A DNA stretch of 64,000 nucleotides from Pseudomonas entomophila (lineage in GTDB: Bacteria > Pseudomonadota > Gammaproteobacteria > Pseudomonadales > Pseudomonadaceae). The DNA lies in assembly GCF_013523165.1 (NCBI RefSeq), contig NZ_JAAMQI010000006.1:1-64000 (forward strand), read 5' to 3'. Below the pieces are notes generated by a model. That model did not search any database, was not told the origin of the DNA, and saw only the letters and a list, made by a program, of their open reading frames with translations. Made by a program: the position numbers and the translations under genes. The first letter of the stretch is position 1, and every line of letters starts with the position of its first letter. Positions 8,970 through 18,760 of this stretch are shown here, piece by piece.

Positions 8970-9418
8970 AGGGCCCTGCCAGGCGCCGCTTGCGTCAACC
9001 TGTCAGATCGGTGACCCACCCTCATCCGCCAGACCGTATAGCTTCCAGCCCCACGGCCGGTGCAGCATCTTCCTCCTCCTCACCGACGAACGGTCGGTCA
9101 TTTCACATTCCTTTCATCCGACGAATGCGTCCTGCCTGCTGATTTCTAGCGACTTGTATCGCCGACTGCTATACCTTTCCCTCGCGAATGCCCCACAGTT
9201 ATTCCATAAAAATATTAGTTTTTAACAAAACGGTCATTTTGGATTTATAGGATTGTCACTATCCTAGCCAGCCGCGCCTTAGACCAAAGTCGCGAAATGA
9301 TTAGTAACGATTGACTTGGATGTCACTCATTGGTGCTAAATCGCCGATCGAGCAGTAAGCGGGGCAGCAGACCCCTGCGCTGACGACTGACAAGAATTAG
9401 AACGTAAAGGAGCAATAC
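8970..9418 (+). promoter_or_regulatory. AT-rich upstream region of OprD porin
   Basis: About 450 nt without a credible gene. From about 9100 the base composition becomes strikingly AT-rich (around 9190-9260), unlike flanking coding DNA, which suggests a promoter region with an activator site. The ribosome site AAAGGAG lies just before the porin start. CysB binds such AT-rich DNA, and the sulfur-related genes downstream make it a plausible regulator, but no consensus can be assigned by eye. Confidence 0.4.
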
Positions 9419-10750
9419 ATGCACAAGTCCAGCCTGGCCTTGGCCGTGGCCCTGGGTGTCTTCGCCCAGCAAGCAAGCGCTGCCGGTTTCGTCGAGGACA
9501 GCAAACTGTCCCTCAGCTCGCGCACCATGTACTTCAACGCCAACGACCGTGATGGTGGTAACGACAACCGTGAGTCGGGTCAGGGCTTCAAGCTCGACTA
9601 CCTGTCCGGTTACACCCAGGGCGTCGTCGGTTTCGGTGTAGACGTTCAGGCGCTGTGGGGCATTCACCTGGACGGTGGCCGTGGCCACCACCCGAACAGC
9701 AGTACCTTCTTCCCGAGCGACAGCGACGGTTCGGCCGTGCATGACTGGGCCCGTATCGGCGGCAACGCTAAGGCCCGCTTCTCCAAGACCGAGGCGCACT
9801 TCGGTAGCGCTCTGGCCCCGAACCTGCCGATCCTGGTATCCAACGACGGTCGTCTGCTGCCACAGACCTTCGAAGGCGGCACCATCCAGTCGAAGGAAAT
9901 CGACAACCTGACGATCAACGCCGGTCAGCTGACCCATGCCATGGGCCGTGCGTCGAGCAACCGTACGGGCCTGTCGGTCGGCGGTGCCACCGAAGACAGC
10001 AACAAGTTCCGCTACGGCGGTGCTGACTGGAAGGTCACCAAGGACCTGACGCTGCAGTACTACTACTCGAACCTGGAAGACTTCTACAAGCAGCACTTCC
10101 TGGGTCTGGTCCACGTCCTGCCGATCGCCGACGACCAGTCGCTCAAGACCGACCTGCGCTACTTCGACAGCAGCAGCGATGGCCGCAACGGGGATGCGGG
10201 CTACCGCTTCACCCAGAACGGCGGCTACGGTAAGAACCTAGGTAAGGTCGACAACAAGACCTGGTCCGCGATCTTCACCTATACCCTGAGCAGCCACGCG
10301 TTCACCCTGGGTCACCAGCGCGTCAGCGACGATGGCGGTTTCGTCTGGCTGAACCAGGGCAACGTGACTGATGGCAACGGCCGTGCCGAAGGCGCCGGTG
10401 GTTCCAGCTTCTACCTGTTCACCGACAGCATGATCAACCAGTTCGCTAAGGCTGGCTCTAACACCACGTTCGGTCAATATGCCTACGACTTCACCAAGCT
10501 TGGCGTACCAGGCTTGAAAGCCTCTGTCACCTATCTGCACGCCGAAGATGTCCGCAACAGAGACGGCAGCGGCACCTTCAGCGAATGGGAGCGCGATGCC
10601 CGTATCGACTACGTGGTGCAGGAAGGTGTGTTCAAGGGCTTGGGCACTAGTCTGCGTCACGGTGTATACCGCGGCCCCAGCAACACCAACTCGCTGGCCG
10701 ACCAGGACCAGACCCGTCTGATCTTCAACTACACTTACAACTTCCTGTAA
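9419..10750 (+). CDS. OprD-family outer-membrane porin
   Basis: Outer-membrane substrate-specific channel of 443 residues. The signal peptide ends at QQASA, and the mature start AGFVEDSKLSLSSRTMY is typical of the OprD family. Alternating beta-strand sequence runs throughout, with the family landmark LPIADDQSLKTDLRYF about mid-protein and a C-terminal strand ending in FNYTYNFL. A strong ribosome site (AAAGGAG) precedes ATG 9419. The position next to lsfA and the ssu operon suggests uptake of sulfonates or another sulfur source. A strong Rho-independent terminator follows. The substrate is inferred from neighbours only. Confidence 0.9.
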   Translation: MHKSSLALAVALGVFAQQASAAGFVEDSKLSLSSRTMYFNANDRDGGNDNRESGQGFKLDYLSGYTQGVVGFGVDVQALWGIHLDGGRGHHPNSSTFFPSDSDGSAVHDWARIGGNAKARFSKTEAHFGSALAPNLPILVSNDGRLLPQTFEGGTIQSKEIDNLTINAGQLTHAMGRASSNRTGLSVGGATEDSNKFRYGGADWKVTKDLTLQYYYSNLEDFYKQHFLGLVHVLPIADDQSLKTDLRYFDSSSDGRNGDAGYRFTQNGGYGKNLGKVDNKTWSAIFTYTLSSHAFTLGHQRVSDDGGFVWLNQGNVTDGNGRAEGAGGSSFYLFTDSMINQFAKAGSNTTFGQYAYDFTKLGVPGLKASVTYLHAEDVRNRDGSGTFSEWERDARIDYVVQEGVFKGLGTSLRHGVYRGPSNTNSLADQDQTRLIFNYTYNFL

Positions 10751-10760
10751 GCCATAGTCG

Positions 10761-10791
10761 AAAAAGCCTCGTTCATGACGAGGCTTTTTTT
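10761..10791. terminator. Rho-independent terminator after porin
   Basis: A GCCTCGT/ACGAGGC hairpin with a 5-nt loop, preceded by A5 and followed by T7, works in either direction. It lies 10 nt after the porin stop. Confidence 0.9.
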
Positions 10792-10908
10792 ATGGGTGAT
10801 ATTTCATATGCCCACAGGGAATAAATAAATCCCCACTTATTCTTTTTCTTATTCCTCAAAAGCCCGCACAGTGACGCCATCAGGTCTACAGCATAGGAGC
10901 CCCACACC

Positions 10909-11547
10909 ATGAGCCTCAAACTGGGCGACATCGCCCCCGACTTCGAGCAGGACTCCAGCGCCGGCAGGATTCGCTTCCACGAATGGCTCGGCGACAGCTG
11001 GGGCGTGCTGTTCTCGCACCCGGCCGACTTCACCCCGGTGTGCACCACCGAGCTGGGCCTGACCGCCAAGTTGAAAGAGGAGTTCGCCAAGCGCGACGTC
11101 AAGGCCATTGCCTTGTCGGTCGATCCGGTCGATTCCCACCACGGCTGGATCAAGGACATCAACGAAACGCAGAACACCGTCGTCGATTTCCCGATCCTGG
11201 CCGATGCCGATCGCAAGGTCTCCGACCTCTACGACCTGATCCACCCGAATGCCAATGACACGCTGACCGTGCGCTCGTTGTTCGTGATCGACCCGAACAA
11301 GAAGGTCCGCCTGACCATTACCTATCCGGCCAGTACCGGGCGCAACTTCAACGAGATCCTTCGGGTGATCGATTCGCTGCAGCTGACCGACAGCCACAAG
11401 GTCGCCACGCCCGCCAACTGGCAGGACGGTGACGAGGTGGTGATCGTGCCATCGCTCAAGGATGAGGACGAGATTCGCCAGCGCTTCCCCAAAGGGTATC
11501 GCGCCGTCAAACCTTACTTGCGTCTGACGCCGCAACCCAATCGATGA
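10909..11547 (+). CDS. lsfA: 1-Cys peroxiredoxin LsfA
   Basis: Thiol peroxidase of the Prx6/1-Cys group (212 residues), reducing hydroperoxides. The peroxidatic cysteine is Cys45 in FTPVCTTE. A long C-terminal domain with the family's LTITYPASTGRNF segment is present, and no resolving cysteine is seen. In P. putida LsfA is known as a protein induced by sulfate starvation, which fits its place between a porin and the sulfonate operon. The upstream 100 nt is AT-rich, and the gene is closed by a terminator at 11587-11610. Confidence 0.93.
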   Translation: MSLKLGDIAPDFEQDSSAGRIRFHEWLGDSWGVLFSHPADFTPVCTTELGLTAKLKEEFAKRDVKAIALSVDPVDSHHGWIKDINETQNTVVDFPILADADRKVSDLYDLIHPNANDTLTVRSLFVIDPNKKVRLTITYPASTGRNFNEILRVIDSLQLTDSHKVATPANWQDGDEVVIVPSLKDEDEIRQRFPKGYRAVKPYLRLTPQPNR

Positions 11548-11586
11548 GGGCAGGCACTGCCAACGTTTAGCCAAAGCAGGGTATTT

Positions 11587-11610
11587 GGGCCGTTTCGACG
11601 GCCCTTTTTT
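11587..11610 (+). terminator. Rho-independent terminator after lsfA
   Basis: GGGCCGT-TTCG-ACGGCCC followed by T6, located 40 nt after the lsfA stop. It separates lsfA from the ssu operon. Confidence 0.92.
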
Positions 11611-11893
11611 ATGCGCGTGCGACGGGGGAAGAGATGCCTGGATCACGACCTTAAAATATGGAATAACCAAATGAAAAAATATGATTTATGGATATATAAG
11701 ACAACCTGTTAACGTGATCCTCAGTTCGACATCCCCCACGAGGCCTCGGTAGCGACAGCTGCCTTCGGCCTGGCCAGGGCTCCAGCTCAGCCAGCGATCC
11801 GAACCTTCCTTTTCGCTTCACCGCTGTCCCACCTCACTGGCCCGTCAACGGGTGAGCAGGTGCCACCTGAACCCATTCGTACAGGAGAGTGCC
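11611..11893 (+). promoter_or_regulatory. ssu promoter region; no ssuE gene present
   Basis: Holds an AT-rich segment (11645-11715) with a TATATAAG stretch near 11694-11701 that could be a -10 region, then a leader up to the GGAG ribosome site of ssuA. AT-rich DNA fits CysB-type activation of sulfonate genes. Related P. putida strains, as I recall them, carry ssuE (about 590 nt) here; there is no room and no remnant for it. Confidence 0.5.
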
Positions 11894-12859
11894 ATGCGCA
11901 CCATCTTCGTGCGTCGTGGTCTGGTCGCCCTGTTCGCGGCGGCCGTGTCCTTCGGCGCGATTACCCAGGCCCAGGCAGAGACCCTGCGCATCGGTTACCA
12001 GAAATACGGCACCCTGGTGCTGCTCAAGGCCAAGGGCACGCTGGAAAAACGCCTGGCCGCCCAAGGCGTCGACGTGCAGTGGACGGAGTTCCCGGGCGGC
12101 CCCCAGCTGCTGGAAGGGCTGAACGTGGGCTCCATCGACTTTGGCGTGACGGGCGAGACGCCACCGGTGTTCGCCCAGGCCGCCGGGGCCGATCTGGTCT
12201 ATGTCGCCTACGAACCCCCGGCGCCGCACAGTGAAGCCATCCTCGTGCCCAAGGACTCGCCCATCCAGTCGGTGCAGGCGCTCAAGGGCAAGAAGGTCGC
12301 CCTGAACAAGGGCTCCAACGTGCACTACCTGCTGGTGCGCGCCCTCGAGGACGCCGGCCTGACCTACCGTGACATCCAGCCGGTCTACCTGCCGCCTGCC
12401 GACGCACGTGCGGCGTTCGAGCGCGGCAGCGTCGATGCGTGGGTCATCTGGGACCCTTACCAGGCGGCCGCCGAGCAGCAGTTGCAGGCCCGCACCCTGC
12501 GTGATGGCGAGCACCTGGTCGACAACCATCAGTTCTACCTGGCGACCCGGGACTATGCGACCCAGCACCCAGCCGTGGTCAGCGCCCTGATCGACGAAGT
12601 CCGCGCGGTGGGTGAGTGGTCCCAGGCCAACCCCCAGCAGGTGACCGACCAGGTCGCGCCGCTCCTGGGGCTGCCGGCCGACATCACGCTCACCTCGGTC
12701 AAGCGCCAGGGCTATGGCGCTGCGCCGCTCACGCCCGAGGTGGTCGCCGCGCAACAGAAGATCGCCGACACCTTCCACACGCTGAAGCTGATCCCCAAGC
12801 CCCTGAGCATCCGCGACGTGATCTGGACACCCCCTGCCAAGGTCGCCAGCGCGCCTTGA
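11894..12859 (+). CDS. ssuA: Aliphatic sulfonate-binding protein SsuA
   Basis: Periplasmic binding protein (321 residues) of the alkanesulfonate importer. The signal peptide ends near ITQAQA, and the mature part starts [17 protein letters not shown], a hallmark of SsuA/TauA-type proteins, with [20 protein letters not shown] later. ATG 11894 is chosen because GGAG sits 7 nt upstream. It is the first gene of ssuADCBF. It delivers sulfonates to SsuC/SsuB for use as a sulfur source under sulfate limitation. Confidence 0.93.
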   Translation: MRTIFVRRGLVALFAAAVSFGAITQAQAETLRIGYQKYGTLVLLKAKGTLEKRLAAQGVDVQWTEFPGGPQLLEGLNVGSIDFGVTGETPPVFAQAAGADLVYVAYEPPAPHSEAILVPKDSPIQSVQALKGKKVALNKGSNVHYLLVRALEDAGLTYRDIQPVYLPPADARAAFERGSVDAWVIWDPYQAAAEQQLQARTLRDGEHLVDNHQFYLATRDYATQHPAVVSALIDEVRAVGEWSQANPQQVTDQVAPLLGLPADITLTSVKRQGYGAAPLTPEVVAAQQKIADTFHTLKLIPKPLSIRDVIWTPPAKVASAP

Positions 12860-12915
12860 CGACTTGCCGCGCCGGGACCTCTCCCGGCCTGCGCCACCTT
12901 GAGGAGACAACTCCA

Positions 12916-14061
12916 ATGAGCCTTGATATTTTCTGGTTTCTTCCCACCCACGGCGATGGCAAATACCTGGGGACCTCCGACGGTGCCCGTGCCGTCGATC
13001 ATGGCTACCTGCAGCAGATCGCCCAGGCGGCCGACCGTCTCGGCTTCGGCGGGGTGCTGATCCCCACAGGACGCTCCTGTGAAGATTCCTGGCTGGTCGC
13101 CGCTTCGCTGATTCCAGTCACCCAGCGACTCAAGTTCCTGGTGGCGCTGCGCCCCGGGATCATCTCGCCGACCGTCGCTGCACGGCAGGCCGCGACCCTG
13201 GACCGTCTGTCCGGTGGTCGTGCGCTGTTCAACCTGGTCACCGGCGGCGACCCGGACGAACTGGCAGGCGATGGCCTGTTCCTGAGCCACGAGGAGCGCT
13301 ACCAGGCGTCGGTCGAGTTCACCCGCATCTGGCGCAGGGTACTGGAAGGGGAGGTGGTCGACTACGACGGCCAGCACCTGCAGGTCAAAGGCGCCAAGCT
13401 GTTGTACCCCCCGGTCCAGCAGCCGCGGCCGCCGCTGTATTTCGGAGGTTCCTCCGAAGCGGCGCAGGATCTGGCGGCCGAGCAGGTCGAGCTGTACCTG
13501 ACCTGGGGCGAGCCACCGGCCGCCGTGGCCGAGAAGATCGCCCAGGTGCGCGCCAAGGCCGCCGCGCAAGGCCGCAGCGTGCGCTTCGGCATCCGCCTGC
13601 ACGTGATCGTGCGGGAAACCAATGAAGAAGCCTGGCAGGCCGCCGAACGACTGATCTCGCACCTGGACGACGACACCATCGCCCGCGCCCAGGCCTCGCT
13701 GGCACGGTTCGACTCGGTCGGCCAGCAGCGCATGGCCGCCTTGCACGGTGGCAAGCGCGACCAGCTGGAAGTCAGCCCGAACCTGTGGGCCGGGGTCGGC
13801 CTGGTACGCGGCGGTGCAGGCACCGCACTGGTCGGCGATGGGCCGACCGTGGCGGCACGGGTCAAGGAATACGCCGACCTGGGCATCGACACGTTCATCT
13901 TCTCGGGCTACCCGCACCTGGAAGAGTCGTACCGGGTGGCCGAACTGCTGTTCCCGCACCTGGACGTGCAGCGCCCGGCACCGGCGGCCAGTGGCAGCTA
14001 TGTGAGCCCGTTCGGCGAAATGGTCGCCAACGACATCCTACCCACTGCCGCACAGCGCTGA
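12916..14061 (+). CDS. ssuD: FMNH2-dependent alkanesulfonate monooxygenase SsuD
   Basis: Cleaves alkanesulfonates to aldehyde and sulfite with FMNH2 and oxygen. The 381-residue length equals that of E. coli SsuD. It belongs to the luciferase-like fold and opens [19 protein letters not shown], with the conserved RSCEDSWL segment (Cys in the usual position) and [24 protein letters not shown] ribosome site precedes ATG 12916. The enzyme needs a separate flavin reductase, normally SsuE; none is encoded in this operon, so reduced FMN must come from another reductase in the genome. Confidence 0.95.
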   Translation: MSLDIFWFLPTHGDGKYLGTSDGARAVDHGYLQQIAQAADRLGFGGVLIPTGRSCEDSWLVAASLIPVTQRLKFLVALRPGIISPTVAARQAATLDRLSGGRALFNLVTGGDPDELAGDGLFLSHEERYQASVEFTRIWRRVLEGEVVDYDGQHLQVKGAKLLYPPVQQPRPPLYFGGSSEAAQDLAAEQVELYLTWGEPPAAVAEKIAQVRAKAAAQGRSVRFGIRLHVIVRETNEEAWQAAERLISHLDDDTIARAQASLARFDSVGQQRMAALHGGKRDQLEVSPNLWAGVGLVRGGAGTALVGDGPTVAARVKEYADLGIDTFIFSGYPHLEESYRVAELLFPHLDVQRPAPAASGSYVSPFGEMVANDILPTAAQR

Positions 14062-14071
14062 GGACCTGGAC

Positions 14072-14869
14072 ATGAGTCGTTCGAGCAACACGACCTGGGG
14101 CCAGCGTCTGGCGCCATGGGCACTGCCGGTGCTGCTGCTGGCCGTCTGGCAGCTGGCGGTCAGCGCCGGTTGGCTGTCGACCCGCATCCTGCCGGCGCCC
14201 AGCGCGGTGGTCAGCGCCGGTGTCGAACTGTTTCGCAGTGGCGAGATCTGGACCCACCTGGCCATCAGTGGCTGGCGGGCGGCCCTGGGCTTTCTGATCG
14301 GCGGCAGCATCGGCCTGCTGCTGGGGTTCATCACCGGCCTGTCGAACTGGGGCGAGCGCCTGCTCGACAGCTCGGTGCAGATGATCCGCAACGTGCCGCA
14401 CCTGGCGCTGATCCCGCTGGTGATCCTGTGGTTCGGCATCGATGAGTCGGCGAAGATCTTTCTGGTCGCGCTGGGCACGCTGTTCCCGATCTACCTCAAC
14501 ACCTACCACGGTATCCGCAACGTCGACCCGGCCCTGGTGGAGATGGCGCGCAGCTACGGCCTGTCCGGGTTCAGCCTGTTCCGGCAGGTGATCCTGCCCG
14601 GCGCACTGCCGTCGATCCTGGTCGGGGTGCGCTTCGCCCTCGGCTTCATGTGGCTGACCCTGATCGTGGCCGAGACCATTTCCGCCAACGCAGGGATCGG
14701 CTACCTGGCGATGAATGCCCGCGAGTTCCTGCAGACCGATGTGGTGGTGCTGGCGATCGTGCTGTACGCCGTGCTGGGCAAGCTGGCCGACCTGGCAGCA
14801 CGTGGCCTGGAACGGGCCTGGCTGCGCTGGCACCCGGCGTATCAACCTGCGAAGAAGGAGGGCGTATGA
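14072..14869 (+). CDS. ssuC: Sulfonate ABC transporter permease SsuC
   Basis: Inner-membrane permease of 265 residues with about six hydrophobic segments and the TauC/SsuC-type loop [20 protein letters not shown] that contacts the ATPase. It starts 10 nt after ssuD, and its stop overlaps the ssuB start by 4 nt (ATGA), so translation is probably coupled. Confidence 0.92.
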   Translation: MSRSSNTTWGQRLAPWALPVLLLAVWQLAVSAGWLSTRILPAPSAVVSAGVELFRSGEIWTHLAISGWRAALGFLIGGSIGLLLGFITGLSNWGERLLDSSVQMIRNVPHLALIPLVILWFGIDESAKIFLVALGTLFPIYLNTYHGIRNVDPALVEMARSYGLSGFSLFRQVILPGALPSILVGVRFALGFMWLTLIVAETISANAGIGYLAMNAREFLQTDVVVLAIVLYAVLGKLADLAARGLERAWLRWHPAYQPAKKEGV

Positions 14870-15678
14870 CCTCGCTGACGGAACGACCCCCACACCTGCT
14901 ACGCGGCATTCCCCTGGCCTCGCGCGGCCTGCGCAAGACGTTCGGCACGCGTGAGGTGCTGCGCGGCATTGATCTGCAGATCCCGGCCGGCCAGTTCGTC
15001 GCCATCGTCGGACGCAGCGGCTGCGGCAAGAGCACGCTGCTGCGCTTGCTGGCCGGGCTGGACCAGCCGAGCGCAGGCCATCTGCTGGCCGGTGCCGGGC
15101 CCTTGGAGGACGCACGCGAAGACACGCGGCTGATGTTCCAGGACGCACGTCTGCTGCCCTGGAAGAAAGTCATCGACAACGTTGGTCTGGGCTTGTCCGG
15201 CGACTGGCGCCCGCGTGCGCTGGAGGCCTTGGCCTCGGTCGGCCTGGCCGAACGCGCCCACGAGTGGCCGGCGGCGTTGTCCGGCGGCCAGAAGCAGCGG
15301 GTGGCCCTGGCGCGCGCCTTGATTCACCAGCCACGTCTGCTGCTGCTCGACGAGCCCCTGGGCGCCCTCGATGCCCTGACCCGTATCGAGATGCAGCAAC
15401 TGATCGAGCGCCTGTGGCACACGCACGGCTTCACCGTGCTGCTGGTGACCCACGACGTCAATGAAGCCGTGGCCGTGGCCGACCGCGTCATCCTCATCGA
15501 GGACGGCGAAGTCGGCCTGGACCTGACCGTCGACCTGCCGCGGCCTCGGGTACGCGGCTCGCATCGCCTGGCGGCGCTGGAAAGCCAGGTGCTCGAACGT
15601 GTCCTGTCGCTGCCGGGCGCACCCCCGCAACCGGATCCTGTCGCACCCCTGCCCACGCAACTGCGCTGGGCTCACTGA
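14866..15678 (+). CDS. ssuB: Sulfonate ABC transporter ATPase SsuB
   Basis: ATPase subunit of the sulfonate importer, 270 residues. Walker A is GRSGCGKST, the signature is LSGGQKQR, Walker B is [12 protein letters not shown], and the switch histidine lies in VTHD. The start ATG 14866 overlaps the ssuC stop and has GAAGGAGG just upstream. The C-terminal 40 residues beyond the ATPase core are low in conservation, as usual for SsuB. Confidence 0.92.
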   Translation: MTSLTERPPHLLRGIPLASRGLRKTFGTREVLRGIDLQIPAGQFVAIVGRSGCGKSTLLRLLAGLDQPSAGHLLAGAGPLEDAREDTRLMFQDARLLPWKKVIDNVGLGLSGDWRPRALEALASVGLAERAHEWPAALSGGQKQRVALARALIHQPRLLLLDEPLGALDALTRIEMQQLIERLWHTHGFTVLLVTHDVNEAVAVADRVILIEDGEVGLDLTVDLPRPRVRGSHRLAALESQVLERVLSLPGAPPQPDPVAPLPTQLRWAH

Positions 15679-15709
15679 ACCGTCCACTGTCAGCAAAAGG
15701 AATCACACC

Positions 15710-15925
15710 ATGACCATCAAAGCGATCAACGTGCGCAACCAGTTCAAAGGCACCGTGAAGGAAATCCTCGAAGGCCCCGTCCTGTCGGAAATCGATGTCC
15801 AGACCGCTTCCGGCATCGTGACCTCGGTCATCACCACCCGCTCCGTGCGTGAGCTGGAACTGGTGGTGGGGAGCGAAGTGATCGCCTTCGTCAAGTCGAC
15901 CGAGGTGTCGATCGCCAAGTTGTGA
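15710..15925 (+). CDS. ssuF: Molbindin-like protein SsuF
   Basis: A 71-residue single TOBE/Mop domain protein (MTIKAINVRNQFKGTVKEIL) that closes the ssu operon, as in other P. putida strains. Mop domains bind molybdate or similar oxyanions. In P. putida S-313 SsuF was reported as needed for growth on sulfonates and aromatic sulfate esters, but its exact job is not settled. AAAGGAA precedes ATG 15710. Confidence 0.9.
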   Translation: MTIKAINVRNQFKGTVKEILEGPVLSEIDVQTASGIVTSVITTRSVRELELVVGSEVIAFVKSTEVSIAKL

Positions 15926-16009
15926 ACCACGGTACTGCCGCATGACCGCCTTCGTCGGCTGTCGCCTTGCGCTTCTGTCTGGAAGCCGTCTGGCGACACG
16001 CCTGCGGGG

Positions 16010-16636
16010 CTAGCGTTTGGCCAGCCACGGCGGCAGGTACACCCCCACGTACGCCACGAACACGCGCAGCCCTTCCTCGGCCATGCGCGGCGTGATCGCG
16101 CCATGCACGTGCAGCGAGCGCGCATACACCCGGTCGCTCAAGGCCATCGCCAGGGCGAACACGTCCACGTCATCGGGCAGGACCGGCAACTGGAAGTGCC
16201 GATCGAACACCGCCTGCATCAACGCGCCCAGTTCCAGGTCATGCTGCCGGTCGGCCTGGTCGATCTCGGCAAGACCATGCTGCCCCAGGATGAGTTGCCG
16301 CGCTGCCGCATCGGCCTGATAGCGTTCGAGCATGCGTCGTTCGAGCACCTGGGCTAGGTCATGCCAGGTCTGCAGTGCCGCCGCGTCCACTGGCGCCTGC
16401 AACGTCGCACGAAAGGCCCGGTGCACGTCGAGGGTCAATGCCTCGAGCAGCGCCGGAACGCTGGCGAAGAAATGATAGACCGAAGAGGGTGGCATCCCCG
16501 CCAGCCGGGCCACGTCGTACATCGACAACCCGGCCACGCCCGACTCGGCCAGCAAGGTCCGGGCGGCCGCCAGGATCGCGTCGATCCTCGCCTGACTGCT
16601 GGCCCGCGGTTTGCGCGGGCCGGACACCCGGCTCAT
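16010..16636 (-). CDS. TetR-family regulator
   Basis: DNA-binding repressor of 208 residues. The N-terminal helix-turn-helix spans about 20-65 (ARTLLAESGVAGLSMYDVARLAG then PSSVYHFFASVPAL), followed by a helical ligand domain with no recognisable ligand signature. Its ATG overlaps the gshA stop by 1 nt (TGATG), so it is co-translated with gshA. Targets are unknown; autoregulation with gshA or control of nearby genes is possible. Confidence 0.85.
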   Translation of the reverse strand: MSRVSGPRKPRASSQARIDAILAAARTLLAESGVAGLSMYDVARLAGMPPSSVYHFFASVPALLEALTLDVHRAFRATLQAPVDAAALQTWHDLAQVLERRMLERYQADAAARQLILGQHGLAEIDQADRQHDLELGALMQAVFDRHFQLPVLPDDVDVFALAMALSDRVYARSLHVHGAITPRMAEEGLRVFVAYVGVYLPPWLAKR

Positions 16637-18213
16637 CAGTTGCTGATGGCCAGGATGCTCGCCTGGTAGGCGCTGACGAACAGGTCGAAGTCGCCGACCT
16701 CTTCCTGCTCCAGGCGCGACTGCTCGGCCAGCGAGTCACGCGCGGTCGATTCGTAGGCCTGCTGGGTGGCGACATCCAATGGGGTTTCACGGAACGTTTC
16801 GGCGTGGGCACGGCTCTGGCGCAGCGAGAAGGCCACGAAGCCCTCCTGATGCTCGGTCATGCGGGCCAGCACCTGGGCCGAAGGCGTGAGCGAGGCGTCA
16901 TCGACCTTGGCCTGTTGCGCGGCCAAGGCCTGTGCATGGGCGTCGCCGCCGTGGGCCTGGTCCAGCAGGTCGGCCAGCGGCCCGATGTCAGCGAGCAGCT
17001 CGGTCGCCCAGTGCTTGAGCGTCACCGATTCGCCCCCGCGGCGAAGCTCCAGGCCAGGACGTCGGCCTTCCTTGACCACCGACAGGAAATTCTGCGTGCA
17101 GTCCTGGCACTCGGCACCCTCGAACAGCGGGCTGTCCTGCAGCGCGCAGTACAGCAGGAAGGCATCCAGGAAGCGTGCTTCGGGCAGGTCGATGCCGACC
17201 GGCAGCAACGGGTTGATGTCCAGGCAGCGCACTTCGATGTACTGCACGCCACGCGTCATCAACGCCTGGATCGGACGCTCGCCGGCGTAGGTCACCCGCT
17301 TGGGGCGAATGTTCGAGTAGTACTCGTTCTCGATCTGCAGGATGTTGGTGTTGAGCTGAACCCAGTCGCCGTCCTGGTGCGTGCCGACCTCGACATACGG
17401 CGGGTAGGGCGTTGCCACCGCCCGGCGCAGGCTGTCGGTGTAGCTGGCCAGGTTGTTGTAGCAGGGCGTGAGCCCGGCCTGGGCATTGCTCTGGTAACCC
17501 AGGTCGCTCATGCGCAGGCTGGTGGCGAAGGGCAGGTAGAGCGTGTTGGCGTCGAAGGTCTCGAGCGAGTGCGCGCGGTCGCGCAGGAAACCGGCGTCCA
17601 AGGCTGGCGAAGCACCGAACAGGTACATGAGCAGCCAGCTGTAGCGGCGGAAGTTGCGGATCAGCGCGATGTAGGCCGACGACTGGAAGTCGCGGTCGCT
17701 CTCGCCGGTGTCCTGCCCGTCACGCAGCAGGGGCCACAAGGCCTCGGGCAGCGAGAAGTTGTAGTGGATGCCGGCGATGCACTGCATGGTCCGCCCGTAG
17801 CGCAGGGCCAGGCCCTTGCGGTAGACGTGCTTGAGCTTGCCGAGGTTGGAGCTGCCGTACTCGGCGATCGGGATGTTCTCCTCGGTCGGCAAGGTGCACG
17901 GCATCGAGGGGCTCCACAGGTATTCGTTGTGCAGCTTGCTGTAGACGAAGCGGTGGATCTGGTCGAGCCTGTCGAGCACCTCGGCCGGGTCGGCCAGCGC
18001 TGGGGTGATGAACTCCAGCAGCGACTCGGAATAGTCGGTGGTGATCTGCTCGTTGGTCAGCGCCGACCCCAGGGCTTCCGGGTGCGGTGTCTGGGCCAGG
18101 CGACCTTCGTCGGTGACTCGCAGCCCCTCGCGCTCGATGCCGTGCAGGCACTGCTTGAGCAGGGGAAGGTGGGCGCTGAGCAGGCTCAGGCGGCGGTTGA
18201 AGAGGTCGCTCAA
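16636..18213 (-). CDS. gshA: Glutamate-cysteine ligase
   Basis: First step of glutathione synthesis: ATP-dependent joining of L-glutamate gamma-carboxyl to cysteine. It matches the proteobacterial type 1 enzyme, with [21 protein letters not shown] at the N terminus, the [15 protein letters not shown] segment and [19 protein letters not shown]. The start chosen is TTG 18213 (525 residues, within the usual 518-530), because AAGGA lies 7 nt upstream; GTG 18228 in the same frame is the alternative and would overlap that ribosome site. Coupled to the downstream TetR gene. The position beside sulfur acquisition genes fits its use of cysteine. Confidence 0.93.
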   Translation of the reverse strand: MSDLFNRRLSLLSAHLPLLKQCLHGIEREGLRVTDEGRLAQTPHPEALGSALTNEQITTDYSESLLEFITPALADPAEVLDRLDQIHRFVYSKLHNEYLWSPSMPCTLPTEENIPIAEYGSSNLGKLKHVYRKGLALRYGRTMQCIAGIHYNFSLPEALWPLLRDGQDTGESDRDFQSSAYIALIRNFRRYSWLLMYLFGASPALDAGFLRDRAHSLETFDANTLYLPFATSLRMSDLGYQSNAQAGLTPCYNNLASYTDSLRRAVATPYPPYVEVGTHQDGDWVQLNTNILQIENEYYSNIRPKRVTYAGERPIQALMTRGVQYIEVRCLDINPLLPVGIDLPEARFLDAFLLYCALQDSPLFEGAECQDCTQNFLSVVKEGRRPGLELRRGGESVTLKHWATELLADIGPLADLLDQAHGGDAHAQALAAQQAKVDDASLTPSAQVLARMTEHQEGFVAFSLRQSRAHAETFRETPLDVATQQAYESTARDSLAEQSRLEQEEVGDFDLFVSAYQASILAISN

Positions 18214-18367
18214 GATGTATTCCTTCACACGTCAGTCGCCCCAATATGGGGGTAGCCTCGACGGTCTGCAAGGTTGGGAAAAGGGGAACTGGCGTCGTCG
18301 CCTGGTCAACACGAGCTCCGGCAATGCCTGTGCACTGCCGAAGGTACCGTAAAGAATGCTCGGGCAG

Positions 18368-18760
18368 CTAGAGCAGGGCGAAGGTTCCCTGGGCCTTGGC
18401 GACCCGTTTGTCGCCCTGGAACACGTCGGCCTCCACCACCAGGGTGCGTCGTCCGGCGTGCAGCACGTGCGCCGTGCACACGACCTCGCCCTCGCCGACC
18501 GCGCGCAGGTAGTTGATCTTGCACTCCAAGGTCACGCTGTTCTGGTCGAAACCATGGCTGGCCGAGCAGGCCAGGCCCATGGTGATGTCGACCAGGCTGA
18601 ACAGCGCGCCACCGTGCAGCATGCCGCCACGGTTGCGCAGCGTGGGCGTCAGCGTGAGCGCGACCGTGGCCTCGGCCGACGCGGCGTCCAGGCGGAGCAG
18701 CCGACAGCCGAGCAGTCGGCTGAAGGCACTTTCGACGTGCTCGGCGGGGACGTCCATCAC
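18368..18760 (-). CDS. PaaI-like hotdog thioesterase
   Basis: A 130-residue hotdog-fold protein with the PaaI/YbgC-type active-site stretch [20 protein letters not shown]. It probably hydrolyses acyl-CoA or aryl-CoA thioesters; the substrate is unknown. Its ATG overlaps the tex stop by 4 nt, so it forms a two-gene operon with tex. Confidence 0.85.
   Translation of the reverse strand: MMDVPAEHVESAFSRLLGCRLLRLDAASAEATVALTLTPTLRNRGGMLHGGALFSLVDITMGLACSASHGFDQNSVTLECKINYLRAVGEGEVVCTAHVLHAGRRTLVVEADVFQGDKRVAKAQGTFALL

Noticed and set aside
10761..10791. Attenuator controlling lsfA
   Set aside because: The hairpin lies directly after the porin stop and has bidirectional terminator form; no leader peptide or alternative fold was seen.
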